The translations under genes were made by a program, and so were the position numbers. A model generated the notes under the pieces. It worked only from the letters and a program-made list of their open reading frames with translations. It ran no database searches and was not told the DNA's origin. Positions 1 to 9,123 of a DNA stretch of 38,452 nucleotides are shown here, piece after piece. The first letter of the stretch is position 1. Every line of letters begins with the position of its first letter. Source of the DNA: Thalassospira sp. UBA1131 (GTDB lineage: Bacteria > Pseudomonadota > Alphaproteobacteria > Rhodospirillales > Thalassospiraceae); assembly GCF_002311515.1 (NCBI RefSeq), contig NZ_DCAO01000017.1:1-38452 (forward strand). The letters run 5' to 3'.

Positions 1-2
1 TT

Positions 3-902
3 ATGGGATCATATCCGCCACTTAAATCACTGCCAGCGTTCGAGGCATCCATGCGCCTGAAAAGCTTTGCGCTGGCGGCGGATGAATTGAATGTCACGCC
101 CGGTGCGGTGGGGCAGCAAATCCGCAAGCTTGAAGACTGGCTTGGCGTTGAACTGTTTACGCGCACAGTCCGCCAAATCACGCCAACGGCGGATGGCTTG
201 GCTTATGCTGCGCGCATTGCCCCGGCCTTGCAGCAGATCCGAGATGCCAGCCATCAATTGCGCGACCAGTCAAATCATGCGGTGCGGTTCGTTATGCCGC
301 CAAGCTTCGCGGCAAAATGGTTCTCCAAACGGATGTCGCGTTTTCTGATCGCCCATCCTGAAACCTCGCTTCATGTCGGATCATCGTCGGTGCTTTTGGA
401 TTTTGATCATGATCCGGTCGATCTGGCTGTGCGCTATTTCGATGGCGTCAATGAAAGTCTTGAAACCATATTGCTGTATCAAGGGCAGGCGGCAGCCTTT
501 TGCGCGCCGTCCTATCGCGAAAGGTTGGGACTGAATAGCCCGGATGACCTTGCGCGGGCGACGTTGCTGAATGATATCCTGCATCCTTGGTGGGAAGAAT
601 GGCTGGGCCGGTTTTCAACCCTGACGACGCCCGACATTCGCGCCATAAAACGCGTGGAAATCGATCAGACATCCATGGCGATTGAGGCGGCAATTCATGG
701 GCAGGGCGTCGTTCTGGCCAACCCGCTTCTGGCCGAAGAAGACATTTCCGAAGGCAAGCTGATCCACCTGTTTCCAGATCAGGTCGTTAAAGTGCCGTCA
801 GGCTATTATCTGGTGTGGCCCAAGAACCGTGATCTGCGCGCACCGGTTAAGGAATTTCGCGACTGGCTGTTGGCAGAAGCAAGCGACCTTGGCATCAAAT
901 AA
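3..902 (+). CDS. LysR-family regulator, GcvA-like
   Basis: A 299-residue LysR-type transcriptional regulator, close to the family's usual length. The N-terminal winged helix-turn-helix (about residues 8-65) reads LPAFEASMRLKSFALAADEL, then TPGAVGQQIRKLEDWLG, and FTRT follows; this is the pattern of the GcvA/AmpR branch. The rest (about 90-295) is a periplasmic-binding-protein-like effector domain, with the usual GQGVVLANPLLAEEDISEGKL stretch near residue 235. The ATG lies two bases from the window edge, so its ribosome site and any earlier start cannot be seen. GcvA-type proteins usually control a divergent neighbour, which would lie outside the window. Its target is unknown. Family is certain; specificity is not. 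Confidence 0.9.
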   Translation: MGSYPPLKSLPAFEASMRLKSFALAADELNVTPGAVGQQIRKLEDWLGVELFTRTVRQITPTADGLAYAARIAPALQQIRDASHQLRDQSNHAVRFVMPPSFAAKWFSKRMSRFLIAHPETSLHVGSSSVLLDFDHDPVDLAVRYFDGVNESLETILLYQGQAAAFCAPSYRERLGLNSPDDLARATLLNDILHPWWEEWLGRFSTLTTPDIRAIKRVEIDQTSMAIEAAIHGQGVVLANPLLAEEDISEGKLIHLFPDQVVKVPSGYYLVWPKNRDLRAPVKEFRDWLLAEASDLGIK

Positions 903-903
903 C

Positions 904-936
904 AAACCCCGGCCGAAAGGTTTCGAACGGGGTTGT
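904..936. terminator. Terminator between convergent LysR and ybhB genes
   Basis: ACCCCG pairs with CGGGGT, and an inner CGAAA/TTTCG stem extends the hairpin. It sits just after the LysR stop codon and before the end of the convergent gene. T tracts are short on both sides, so its efficiency is uncertain. Confidence 0.6.
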
Positions 937-955
937 AAAAGCGGTACGGCGCGGA

Positions 956-1576
956 TTACAGATCGCGGTTCATGGTGTAGGTGCCCATGTAGCTCGCCTT
1001 GTCCAGAACATGGCCCTCGATCGCGGCAAGCGCATCCGGGCCGGTAAAGGGTTCTGGCAGGTCGATCTTGTCGGTATCAAGCGCATAGACCGTGAAATGA
1101 TAGTGGTGAATGATCGAATCATTCCATGGCGGGCAGGGACCGTCATAGTCGCCGTAATCACCACCCATATCGGTATCGCCCGCAAACCAGTCGGTATAGT
1201 TGTTCAGGCCTGCCGTGCCATATGGCTTGGCGCCGGGCATCTTGCCCTTTGGCGTGACACCATTGGACGCGACACCTTCTTCAAGCTTTGTGATGCTGGC
1301 CGGGATATTGACCAGAACCCAGTGGTAGAAATCAACACGCGGCAGGCTTGCCGGGACTTCCTTACCTTCGATATTGACGTCCTCGCCCGATGACGGGACA
1401 TCCGGGTCATGGCAGATCAGGGCGAAGGATTTGGTGCCTTCGGGAATGTCGCTCCAGGAAATGGCGGGACTGATATTGTCCGATGTTTCAAACCGACCCT
1501 CTGCCGGGATTTTGCCGAACGCGAACTTGGCGGGGATCGGCGCGCCGTCTTCCCATCCTTTGATGCTCAGTTTCAT
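956..1576 (-). CDS. YbhB/YbcL-family (PEBP-like) protein
   Basis: A 206-residue protein of the phosphatidylethanolamine-binding / Raf-kinase-inhibitor-like family found in bacteria (YbhB, YbcL). The ligand-pocket signatures are visible: CHDPDVPSSG near residue 55, and GPCPPWNDSIIHHYHFTVYA at about 145-165. No signal peptide is seen, so it is probably cytoplasmic like YbhB. It is slightly longer than E. coli YbhB because of an insert after the DPD motif (EDVNIEGKEVPASLPRVDFYHW). The bacterial family has no firmly established function. It is a single gene downstream of and in the same direction as purB, but separated from it by a strong terminator, so it is probably transcribed alone. Confidence 0.9.
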   Translation of the reverse strand: MKLSIKGWEDGAPIPAKFAFGKIPAEGRFETSDNISPAISWSDIPEGTKSFALICHDPDVPSSGEDVNIEGKEVPASLPRVDFYHWVLVNIPASITKLEEGVASNGVTPKGKMPGAKPYGTAGLNNYTDWFAGDTDMGGDYGDYDGPCPPWNDSIIHHYHFTVYALDTDKIDLPEPFTGPDALAAIEGHVLDKASYMGTYTMNRDL

Positions 1577-1687
1577 TGCTATGCCTTTCCTGTAATTGAC
1601 ATTTTTTGATGTGCTGGCTGTGTTCGATATAGCTCAGCATCAATGATGCGCAATGTCAAAGGTCGGTATTGCAGCACAACCCAACGA

Positions 1688-1717
1688 AAAAGCCCCGGCC
1701 AGACGACCGGGGCTTTA
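1688..1717 (-). terminator. purB terminator
   Basis: On the minus strand AAAGCCCCGG and CCGGGGCTTT form a GC-rich stem around an 8-base loop, ending in five T residues. It lies about 20 bases after the purB stop and is a classic intrinsic terminator. Confidence 0.85.
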
Positions 1718-1738
1718 AAGCAGGCTTTGGTGTTTTGC

Positions 1739-3049
1739 TTAGTCCGCAAAGACGCGGGCAAAGATCGTGTCGACATGCTTGGTGTGGTAGCCAAGGTCAA
1801 ACAGCGCTTCGAGCTTGTCCATCGGAATGCGGTTGGTGACGTCTTCGTCGGTTTTCAGAAGCGACAGAAGATCGCCTTCGCGGTTCCAGACTTTCATCGC
1901 GTTACGCTGAACGATGCGATACGAATCTTCGCGCGAAACGCCATACTGGGTCAGGGTCAGGAGAACGCGCTGCGAGAAGACCAGACCACCCATCTGGTTC
2001 AGGATCTCGTCCATGCGTTCCGGATAGACAACCAGGTTTTCAACAACGTTGGTCAAACGCATCAGGGCGAAATCAAGCGTAACGGTCGCATCCGGGCCAA
2101 TGTTACGTTCGACCGAGCTGTGCGAAATGTCGCGCTCGTGCCACAGGGCAACGTTTTCCATTGCCGGGATGGCCATTGAACGCACCAGACGGGCAAGACC
2201 GGTCAGGTTTTCGGTCAGAACCGGGTTACGCTTGTGCGGCATCGCCGAGGAGCCTTTCTGCCCCTTGGAGAAGAATTCCTCAACTTCGCGAACTTCGGTG
2301 CGCTGCAGGTGGCGGATTTCGGTTGCCAGATGTTCGATCGACGATGCGATGACACCAAGGGCTGCGAAATAGGCGGCATGACGGTCACGCGGGATCACCT
2401 GGGTCGAAACCGGTTCCGGTTTCAGGCCAAGCTTGGCGGCAACATGTTCTTCAACACTCGGATCGATGTTGGCAAACGTGCCAACCGCGCCGGAAATTGC
2501 GCAGGTCGCGATTTCATCACGTGCAGCAACAAGGCGATCACGGTTACGTTTGAACTCCGCATAGAAGGTCGCAAGCTTCAGACCAAAGGTCACCGGCTCT
2601 GCGTGGATGCCGTGCGAACGGCCCATGCAAGGGACATCTTTGGTTTCATAGGCGCGCTTTTTAAGCGCTGCCAGAAGCTTGTCCATATCTTCAAGCAGAA
2701 TGTCGGTTGCCTGGGCAAGCTGCACGTTAAAGCAGGTATCAAGAACGTCCGAGCTGGTCATGCCCTGGTGGACAAAGCGGGCTTCTTCGCCGACCTGTTC
2801 GGCCAGTTCGGTCAGAAACGCGATCACATCGTGTTTGACTTCGGCTTCGACGGTGTCAATGCGGTCGATGCGGTCCTGGGTATAGGGCTTGTCACCTTTT
2901 TCCCAGACAAGCTTGGCGGACTCAGCCGGGATAACACCCAGTTCAGCCAGTTTGTCAGCAGCGTGGGCTTCGATTTCGAACCAGATACGGAACTTGTTCG
3001 CCGGTTCCCAGATGGATGTCATCTGCGGACGGGAATAACGGGGGATCAT
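1739..3049 (-). CDS. purB: Adenylosuccinate lyase
   Basis: A 436-residue adenylosuccinate lyase. It releases fumarate at two steps of purine synthesis (SAICAR to AICAR, and adenylosuccinate to AMP). The fumarase/aspartase superfamily signature SSAMPHKRNPVLTENL is at about residues 260-275, and the conserved MTSSDVLDT and GRSHGIHAEPVTFG stretches (about 85 and 140) carry the catalytic-region histidines. Length is typical. I chose the ATG at 3049 (MIPRYSRPQM) over one six codons upstream, because GGAGG lies 7 bases before it and the family starts this way. It is monocistronic, with a terminator directly after it. The 295-base spacer before it is shared with a divergent HD-GYP gene. Confidence 0.96.
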   Translation of the reverse strand: MIPRYSRPQMTSIWEPANKFRIWFEIEAHAADKLAELGVIPAESAKLVWEKGDKPYTQDRIDRIDTVEAEVKHDVIAFLTELAEQVGEEARFVHQGMTSSDVLDTCFNVQLAQATDILLEDMDKLLAALKKRAYETKDVPCMGRSHGIHAEPVTFGLKLATFYAEFKRNRDRLVAARDEIATCAISGAVGTFANIDPSVEEHVAAKLGLKPEPVSTQVIPRDRHAAYFAALGVIASSIEHLATEIRHLQRTEVREVEEFFSKGQKGSSAMPHKRNPVLTENLTGLARLVRSMAIPAMENVALWHERDISHSSVERNIGPDATVTLDFALMRLTNVVENLVVYPERMDEILNQMGGLVFSQRVLLTLTQYGVSREDSYRIVQRNAMKVWNREGDLLSLLKTDEDVTNRIPMDKLEALFDLGYHTKHVDTIFARVFAD

Positions 3050-3152
3050 GCGGTCGCCTCCGGGCAAGATGGTTGGGTGCCGGAAATAGATCTCGATGAT
3101 CGGAATGCGTAGTTGATTGCACGATCACGGCGCCGGCACGCTTTCACGGGGT

Positions 3153-3181
3153 CGGATAGTCCATTCCGGGCAAATTGGCAA
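3153..3181 (-). promoter_or_regulatory. Possible purB promoter
   Basis: On the minus strand TTGCCA (5 of 6 to the -35 consensus) is followed after 17 bases by TATCCG (3 of 6). It sits about 105 bases before the purB start. This is only a by-eye match. Confidence 0.35.
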
Positions 3182-3344
3182 CCCTGCAGACGGGTATAGC
3201 AGGATTGTGAGGGCGATTTTGCCACCGAGAAACTTGTTTAGGGTCTGTCCTGAGCCTAATCTTAGAAAAATAGCAACTTATTGAGAATATATCCTGTAAG
3301 CAGGCAGGATGTATCTTCTACGACGCGGTTAATCCGAATGCGAA

Positions 3345-5120
3345 GTGGGCAGAATTTTTATGGCGCGTGAACGCGACGGGGCTAAAAATCATCAGAAAGA
3401 TGTGACACAGGTCCGCAATACAGACGCAAACTATCTGGCGGAACTGGTCGAACTGGGCATCGCCCTGTCGGCACAGCAGGGGCGCGAAGAGCTTAACCAG
3501 AAAATCCTGATGGCCGCGCGCAACTTCACCAATGCTGATGGTGGATCGCTTTATGTCGTCAATCAGGACGAAAGCGAACTTCATTTCCGTATCATGGTCA
3601 ATGATACGCTTGAGACGTTCTTTGTCTCGGGCCGGGAAACCGAGAAACCATTCCCGCCCTTGCCGCTTTATGACGACGAAGGCCGCCCGAACTATGCCAA
3701 TATCGCGACCTATGTCGCGCTGACGGGCAAGGCGATCAATATTGATGATGCCTATAGTGCCGAGGGATTTGATTTTACCGGCACCCGGGCATTTGATGCC
3801 AAAACTGGGTATCGGTCGAAATCCTTCCTGACCGTGCCGCTTAAAAACACCAGCGGCGTCGTGATCGGCGTTTTGCAGCTGATCAATGCGCGTGACGATG
3901 CGGGCAATGTGATTTCCTTTGATCCCGCGATTGAACCAATCATAAATGCGCTCGCCAGTCAGGCGGCGGTTGCGATTGAAAACAGCCGGTTGCTGGTGGC
4001 TCAGCGCGACCTGATGGAAAGCTTCGTCCGCGTGCTGGGTCAGGCGATTGATGCCAAATCGCCGCACACCGCAGGCCACTGTTCGCGTGTGCCGATCATA
4101 GCGCGCATGCTGGCCCAGGCGGCTGTGGATGACCGGGATGGCACCTTTTCCAATTTCTATCTGACAGATATGGAATGGTACGAGCTTGACCTGTCGGCTT
4201 GGCTTCATGATTGCGGTAAGATCGTCACCCCTGATCATGTGATGGAAAAAGCCACCAAGCTTGAAACCATCCATAACCGTATTCACGAAGTCCGCACGCG
4301 TTTTGAAGTGCTGCGTCGTGATGCCGAGATCGAGATGCTTAAACGCAAGCTTGATGGCGAGGACGCACTTCAGTGCGAGGCCGATTTTGCCCGCCGGGTG
4401 ACCGAACTCGAAACCCAGTTTGCCATGGTCGCGGATGCCAATATTGGCGATACCGAACTTGATACCGACACCATCTTTGCCCTGCATGACATCGCAGAGC
4501 AGGAATGGACGCGGTATTTTGATCGCACCATCGGCTTGTCCTGGTCGGAACAACAGCGCCTTGATGATGCGAAACTGGCCGAACTACGTGCAACCGGCAC
4601 TGAGAAGCTTTTGATGGATCGTGAAACCGACATCTATAACGGTTTTAACCGGGGCGAGCTCTATAACCTCTCGATCCCGCACGGCACTCTGACATCCGAA
4701 GAACGCCAGGTGATCAACGATCATGTCGTCATTACCCAGGATATGCTGGCCCAATTGCCATATCCCAAGGAACTGCAACGCATTCCCGATATTGCCGGAA
4801 ATCATCACGAAAAAATGGACGGGTCCGGGTATCCGCGCGGGCTGACCGGCGATGATATGGGCATCCTCGAAAAGGTCATGGTGATTGCCGATGTGTTCGA
4901 GGCGCTAACAGCGGTGGATCGCCCCTATAAACGGCCGAAAACATTGTCTGAATGTATCTCGATCCTAGCCGATATGCGCGACAAGGGGCAGATCGACAGC
5001 GACCTGTTCGAGCTTTTCCTGACAAGCGGCACCTATCAGGAATACGGGCGCAAGTATTTGCGCGAAGATCAGCGTGACGAAGTCGATATCGCACAGTTCA
5101 TCATCTCCAATCCGGACTAG
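3345..5120 (+). CDS. GAF / HD-GYP domain phosphodiesterase-type protein
   Basis: A 591-residue protein with an N-terminal GAF sensor domain (about 25-200) and a C-terminal HD-GYP domain, the class that hydrolyses cyclic di-GMP. Key motifs are HTAGHCSRV (near 240), the metal-binding HDCGK (near 287) and HHEKMDGSGYPRGL (near 487). No transmembrane segment is seen, so it should be a cytoplasmic sensor. The HD and GYP motifs lie about 200 residues apart, roughly twice or more the usual distance, because of a charged, helix-rich insert at about 305-450. The start is uncertain: GTG at 3345 or ATG at 3360 in the same frame, and neither has a strong ribosome site. It is monocistronic. Catalytic residues look intact, but substrate is inferred from family. 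Confidence 0.93.
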   Translation: MGRIFMARERDGAKNHQKDVTQVRNTDANYLAELVELGIALSAQQGREELNQKILMAARNFTNADGGSLYVVNQDESELHFRIMVNDTLETFFVSGRETEKPFPPLPLYDDEGRPNYANIATYVALTGKAINIDDAYSAEGFDFTGTRAFDAKTGYRSKSFLTVPLKNTSGVVIGVLQLINARDDAGNVISFDPAIEPIINALASQAAVAIENSRLLVAQRDLMESFVRVLGQAIDAKSPHTAGHCSRVPIIARMLAQAAVDDRDGTFSNFYLTDMEWYELDLSAWLHDCGKIVTPDHVMEKATKLETIHNRIHEVRTRFEVLRRDAEIEMLKRKLDGEDALQCEADFARRVTELETQFAMVADANIGDTELDTDTIFALHDIAEQEWTRYFDRTIGLSWSEQQRLDDAKLAELRATGTEKLLMDRETDIYNGFNRGELYNLSIPHGTLTSEERQVINDHVVITQDMLAQLPYPKELQRIPDIAGNHHEKMDGSGYPRGLTGDDMGILEKVMVIADVFEALTAVDRPYKRPKTLSECISILADMRDKGQIDSDLFELFLTSGTYQEYGRKYLREDQRDEVDIAQFIISNPD

Positions 5121-5141
5121 TCAGCTTTCCGCGCACGGATC

Positions 5142-5170
5142 AAAAAAAAGACCGCCACAAGGGCGGTCTT
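5142..5170 (-). terminator. Bidirectional terminator, opp operon / HD-GYP gene
   Basis: AAGACCGCC and GGCGGTCTT form a 9-bp stem with a 5-base loop. On the minus strand it ends in eight T residues, so it should stop the opp operon efficiently. The plus-strand T tract is short, so it is weaker for the HD-GYP gene. Confidence 0.85.
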
Positions 5171-5209
5171 AAAAGTTCGGGTGCAGTTTCTTCGGAGGCT
5201 CTTGTTGAA

Positions 5210-6223
5210 CTAGATGCTGTCATGGAAGTGACAGGCAACTTCCTGACTGTCTGAAACGCGTTCCAGTACCGGTGGCTCCTGCGCGCATTTATCCTTGGCA
5301 AACGGGCAGCGGGTCCGGAACACGCATCCTGATGGCGGCGACAGCGGACTTGGCAGATCACCGGTCAGAACAATGCGTTCCTTGTTGCGCTCGATCTCGG
5401 GATCGGGGATTGGAACGGCGGAAATCAGGGCCTTGGTATAGGGGTGCCGTGGTGCGGCATAGATGCTGTCACGGTCCGCAAGTTCGGCGACATTGCCAAG
5501 ATACAGCACCATGATGCGGTGACAGATGTGGCGGACAATCGACAGGTCATGGCTGATGAAAATCAGCGACAGGTCAAATTCCCGCTGCAATTCCTGCAAC
5601 AGGTTGACGATCTGGGCCTGAATGGAAACATCAAGCGCCGAGACCGGCTCGTCACAGACAATCAGTTTGGGTTCCAGGATCATTGCGCGCGCAATGCCGA
5701 TGCGCTGGCACTGACCACCGGAAAACTCATGCGGATACCGGTTGATCATTTGCGGCAACAGTCCAACGCGCGCCATCATGCGTTTGACCCGCGCCTTGAT
5801 CTCTTCCTTGCCGAGTTCCGGCTTATGGGTGACCAGCGGTTCGGCAATGATTTCGCCAATCGTCATGCGCGGGTTCAGGCTGGCCAACGGATCCTGAAAA
5901 ATGATCTGCAGGTCCCGACGCAAAGGCTGCATGTCACGATGTGGCGCGCCGACAATGTTCTTGCCAAGCCAGGCAACCTGACCATCGGTTGGCGGGATCA
6001 ATTGCAGGATCGCACGGCCAAGCGTGGATTTGCCACAGCCGGACTCCCCGACAACACCAAGTGTCTCGCCGGGATAAAGATCGAAATTGACGCCATCCAC
6101 GGCCTTGAGCTGCCGGTCAGGGGCAAACAGGCCCTTCGACGAGATCGGGAAATGAACCTTGAGATCGCGGACCGACAGGATTGGTGATGCGTCTTTTTTA
6201 GCGGATTTGTTCATCACGCTCAT
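5210..6223 (-). CDS. oppF: Peptide ABC transporter ATPase (OppF/DppF-like)
   Basis: A 337-residue ABC ATPase, the second of the paired ATPases of an oligopeptide/dipeptide importer. Walker A is GESGCGKSTLG (about residue 60), the ABC signature FSGGQCQRIGIARA (about 165) and Walker B LIVCDEPVSALD (about 187). The C-terminal oligopeptide-binding extension, with the cysteine pattern GCVFRTRCPFAKDKC (about 300-315), marks the OppD/OppF class. Its ATG overlaps the oppD stop by four bases (ATGA), with GGGAGG just upstream, so the two are probably translationally coupled. It is the last gene of the operon and is followed by a strong terminator. Whether the substrate is a peptide, nickel or another small compound cannot be told from this gene. 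Confidence 0.94.
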   Translation of the reverse strand: MSVMNKSAKKDASPILSVRDLKVHFPISSKGLFAPDRQLKAVDGVNFDLYPGETLGVVGESGCGKSTLGRAILQLIPPTDGQVAWLGKNIVGAPHRDMQPLRRDLQIIFQDPLASLNPRMTIGEIIAEPLVTHKPELGKEEIKARVKRMMARVGLLPQMINRYPHEFSGGQCQRIGIARAMILEPKLIVCDEPVSALDVSIQAQIVNLLQELQREFDLSLIFISHDLSIVRHICHRIMVLYLGNVAELADRDSIYAAPRHPYTKALISAVPIPDPEIERNKERIVLTGDLPSPLSPPSGCVFRTRCPFAKDKCAQEPPVLERVSDSQEVACHFHDSI

Positions 6224-7194
6224 TTGTCATCCTCCCGGAAACAGGCGCTGGCCCGGCCATTGCCAAATTCCCTCAAAAGCGGGCGTTCCGCACAGCAGCG
6301 ATCAAACACATATTCGCAACGTTCCTGATAAGCGCAGCCTTTTGGAAGGTTTTGCAAGTTTGGCGGCTGGCCGGGAATGGCAAACAGGCTTTCCTCATCG
6401 GCGCGATCAATCCTTGGCATCGATTTCAGAAGGCCTTCGGTATAGGGATGATGACTGTCGTAATAGATGTCGCTGACCGATCCGGTTTCGACAACACGCC
6501 CGCCATACATCACCATCACCCGGTCACAAAGACCCGCCACCACGCCCAGATCATGGGTGATCATTACGGTCGCTGTGTTGAAGTCCGTTTGCAGATCGCG
6601 CAACAGATCAAGGATCTGTGCCTGCACCGTCACATCAAGGGCGGTGGTCGGTTCATCGGCAATTAGAACTTCCGGGTCACATAACAGCGCCATGGCGATC
6701 ATGACACGCTGGCGCATGCCCCCGGAAAACTCATGCGGATACATGTGAACGCGTTGGGCCGCGCCTGGAATTCCGACACGATCAAGCATGGTGATTGCGC
6801 GCGCCAAGGCGTCGCTTTCAGACATGCCACGATGTTCGACCAGAACTTCCGTCATCTGCCGGGAGATTTTCAGAAACGGGTTCAGTGATGTCATCGGATC
6901 CTGAAAGATCATCGACATCGACACACCGCGAATTTTGTTCAATTCGCGGGGCTGCAGATTGAGGATTTCCTTGTCCTTGTATCGGACCGAACCGGTGGAT
7001 GCGCCGTTTTTGGCAAGCAATCCCATCAGCGACAGGAAAATCTGCGTCTTGCCCGATCCGGACTCCCCGACAACACCAAGCGTCTCGCCCGGATCGATGT
7101 GGAAATTGACGTTATTGACGGCCTCGACCTCGCCATCCGGGGTCTGAAAGCGCGTGGTCAGGTTTTCGACAGTCAGAATATGATTTGTGGTCAT
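6220..7194 (-). CDS. oppD: Peptide ABC transporter ATPase (OppD/DppD-like)
   Basis: A 324-residue ABC ATPase, partner of the downstream OppF-like protein. Walker A is GESGSGKTQ (about residue 40), the signature FSGGMRQRVMIAMA (about 150) and Walker B VLIADEPTTALD (about 172). The OppD-type C-terminal extension has GCAYQERCEYVFDRCC. I chose the ATG at 7194 (MTTNHILTVENL) over an in-frame start 20 codons earlier. AAGGA lies at good distance before it, the family begins this way, and the longer form would overlap the oppC end. It lies 19 bases after oppC. Confidence 0.94.
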   Translation of the reverse strand: MTTNHILTVENLTTRFQTPDGEVEAVNNVNFHIDPGETLGVVGESGSGKTQIFLSLMGLLAKNGASTGSVRYKDKEILNLQPRELNKIRGVSMSMIFQDPMTSLNPFLKISRQMTEVLVEHRGMSESDALARAITMLDRVGIPGAAQRVHMYPHEFSGGMRQRVMIAMALLCDPEVLIADEPTTALDVTVQAQILDLLRDLQTDFNTATVMITHDLGVVAGLCDRVMVMYGGRVVETGSVSDIYYDSHHPYTEGLLKSMPRIDRADEESLFAIPGQPPNLQNLPKGCAYQERCEYVFDRCCAERPLLREFGNGRASACFREDDK

Positions 7195-7213
7195 GGTTTT
7201 TCCTTGCCCTCCC

Positions 7214-8119
7214 TTACCTGTCTTTCGGATCAAGCGCATCGCGCAGACCGTCACCGATGAAGTTAAAACAGAACAGGGTGAGTGCCAGGAACACCGCCGG
7301 ATAGATCAGCATCCATGTTGATGCCTCGATCACCTTGGCCCCTTCGGAAATCAGAACGCCCCAACTTGTCAGCGGCTCCTGTACCCCCAGTCCAAGGAAG
7401 GACAGGAAGCTTTCGGTCAGGATCACCTGCGGGATGGTCAGGGTCATATAGACAATGACCGGACCCAGCACGTTGGGAATGATGTGGCGGAAAATGATCT
7501 TGAAGTTCGAAACACCCGTTGCGTGGGCGGCTTCGATAAATTCGCGCCGACGTAGCGACAATGTCTGACCGCGGACAATACGTGCCATGGTCAACCATTC
7601 AACCGCGCCAAGCGCAACAAATATCAGGAAGATGTTTCGGCCAAATACCACCATCAACATGATGACAAAGAACATGAAGGGCAGGGAATAAAGCACATCG
7701 ACAAACCGCATCATGATGCTGTCGATCTTGCCGCCAAAATATCCGGCAACTGCGCCGTACGTAACGCCGATGATCAGCGAAACCGTGGTGGCGAGAAGCC
7801 CGACCGCAAGCGATACGCGCGCGCCATAAAGCACCCGGATAAACAGATCGCGTCCATTGCCATCGGTGCCAAAGATGTGGCCGTTTTCCCAGTTCGGACC
7901 TTCCTGGATATAGCCCCAGTCGATCTGGTCATAGGCATAGGGGCTCAGAAGCGGGGCAAAGATTGCGAGTAACGTAATAATGCCCAGAATGATCATGGAG
8001 CCGACAGCCGCCTTGTTGCGGAACAACCGGATACGGGCATCGCGCCACAGGCTGCGACCTTCGATTTCTTCGGCCGCGCCGGCTGATTGCAGCAGAGCTG
8101 TTTTTTCAGATTTATTCAT
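7214..8119 (-). CDS. oppC: Peptide ABC transporter permease (OppC/DppC-like)
   Basis: A 301-residue inner-membrane permease of the DppC/OppC type. After a cytoplasmic N-terminal stretch (about 1-35) a first membrane helix (AAVGSMIILGIITLLAIFAP) is followed by a periplasmic loop carrying HIFGTDGNGRDLFIRVLYGA. Five more helices follow. The ATPase-coupling loop lies near 195-215 (RREFIEAAHATGVSNFKIIF). The C-terminus FNFIGDGLRDALDPK is diagnostic for this subfamily. It begins 2 bases after the oppB stop, so the two permeases should be co-translated. Confidence 0.95.
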   Translation of the reverse strand: MNKSEKTALLQSAGAAEEIEGRSLWRDARIRLFRNKAAVGSMIILGIITLLAIFAPLLSPYAYDQIDWGYIQEGPNWENGHIFGTDGNGRDLFIRVLYGARVSLAVGLLATTVSLIIGVTYGAVAGYFGGKIDSIMMRFVDVLYSLPFMFFVIMLMVVFGRNIFLIFVALGAVEWLTMARIVRGQTLSLRRREFIEAAHATGVSNFKIIFRHIIPNVLGPVIVYMTLTIPQVILTESFLSFLGLGVQEPLTSWGVLISEGAKVIEASTWMLIYPAVFLALTLFCFNFIGDGLRDALDPKDR

Positions 8120-8121
8120 TA

Positions 8122-9045
8122 TCAGCGTGACTTCAGTTTGGGATCAAGAAGGCCGTAAATTATATCGACCAGGAAATTCAGCAGAATGATCATCACCGCA
8201 TAGACAATCACCACCCCCATCACGAGCGGGTAGTCACGGTTCAACGCTGCCTTGATAAAATAGGTCCCGATACCGGGCACGCCAAAGATGCTTTCGATCA
8301 CGACCGAGCCGGTCATGACGGCCGCTGTTGCCGGACCAAGATAGGAAACAACCGGTAACAGTGCGCCCTTTATGGCGTGGCGATTAACGACAAGCGTCTC
8401 GCGAAGGCCCTTGGCGCGTGCGGTTCGGATGTAATTCGAATGCAGAACCTCGACCATCGACCCACGCGTCAGACGTGCAATATAGGCAATCTGGGGCAGG
8501 GCAAGTGCGATGATCGGAAGGATTTTATATTCAAGTTCCCCATCCCCCCAGCCAGCGGTCGGAAGGATCGACAGATAAAGCCCGAATACCAGCGACAATA
8601 GCGGCGCCATGACAAAGTTCGGAATGGCGATGCCGATCATGGCAACACCCATGACAACGAAATCAACCGCGCTGTTTTGTCGAATGGCGGCATAGGTGCC
8701 AAACGCGACGCCAAACACAAGCGCAATGGCAATCGCACTCAGGCCCAGCTGCATCGAGGCAGGGGCACCTGCCATGATCAGTTCGGCAACGGAAAAGTCG
8801 CGGATTTTAATTGATGGTCCGAAATCGCCCTGGAAAAGCTTGCCGATATAGATCGCGTATTGTTCGACCAGCGGCTTATCAAGGTCATAGGCAGCCTTGA
8901 TGTTCTTTTCGATTTCCGGCGGCAATGCGCGTTCCTGATCGAACGGGCCGCCCGGTGCGATACGCATCATGAAGAAGGCGACTGTGATCACGATGAACAA
9001 TGTCGGGATCGCGATCAGCAGGCGCCGAATGGCGTAAGATAACAT
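8122..9045 (-). CDS. oppB: Peptide ABC transporter permease (OppB/DppB-like)
   Basis: A 307-residue inner-membrane permease. It opens with the usual MLSYAIRRLLIAIPTLFIVI helix, continues with the MRIAPGGPFD loop, and has six predicted membrane helices. The EAA-type coupling loop near 205-220 reads NYIRTARAKGLRETLVVNRH. The end (NFLVDIIYGLLDPKLKSR) is the standard OppB/DppB terminus. It lies between oppA (78-base gap holding an inverted repeat) and oppC (2-base gap). Confidence 0.95.
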   Translation of the reverse strand: MLSYAIRRLLIAIPTLFIVITVAFFMMRIAPGGPFDQERALPPEIEKNIKAAYDLDKPLVEQYAIYIGKLFQGDFGPSIKIRDFSVAELIMAGAPASMQLGLSAIAIALVFGVAFGTYAAIRQNSAVDFVVMGVAMIGIAIPNFVMAPLLSLVFGLYLSILPTAGWGDGELEYKILPIIALALPQIAYIARLTRGSMVEVLHSNYIRTARAKGLRETLVVNRHAIKGALLPVVSYLGPATAAVMTGSVVIESIFGVPGIGTYFIKAALNRDYPLVMGVVIVYAVMIILLNFLVDIIYGLLDPKLKSR

Positions 9046-9055
9046 TTTCTCTCAT

Positions 9056-9106
9056 CCCCGTCGGGGTGGTCACAGGCTGCGGGCGGGAGGAACACCACAC
9101 AGCCTG
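9056..9106 (-). promoter_or_regulatory. Inverted repeats in the oppA-oppB gap
   Basis: CAGGCTG (9073-9079) is complementary to CAGCCTG (9100-9106), and CCCC/GGGG around GTC sits next to the oppB ribosome site. There is no T tract, so this is not a terminator. Hairpins after the binding-protein gene often protect that part of the mRNA and let it be made in excess over the membrane parts; that role here is inferred. Confidence 0.4.
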
Positions 9107-9123
9107 CGACACGAAGGCAGGAT

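Noticed and set aside
3318..4553. 411-codon open frame antisense to the HD-GYP gene
   Set aside because: It lies wholly over a gene with clear domains, and its composition (Arg/His/Ile-rich, no motif) is that of a shadow frame.
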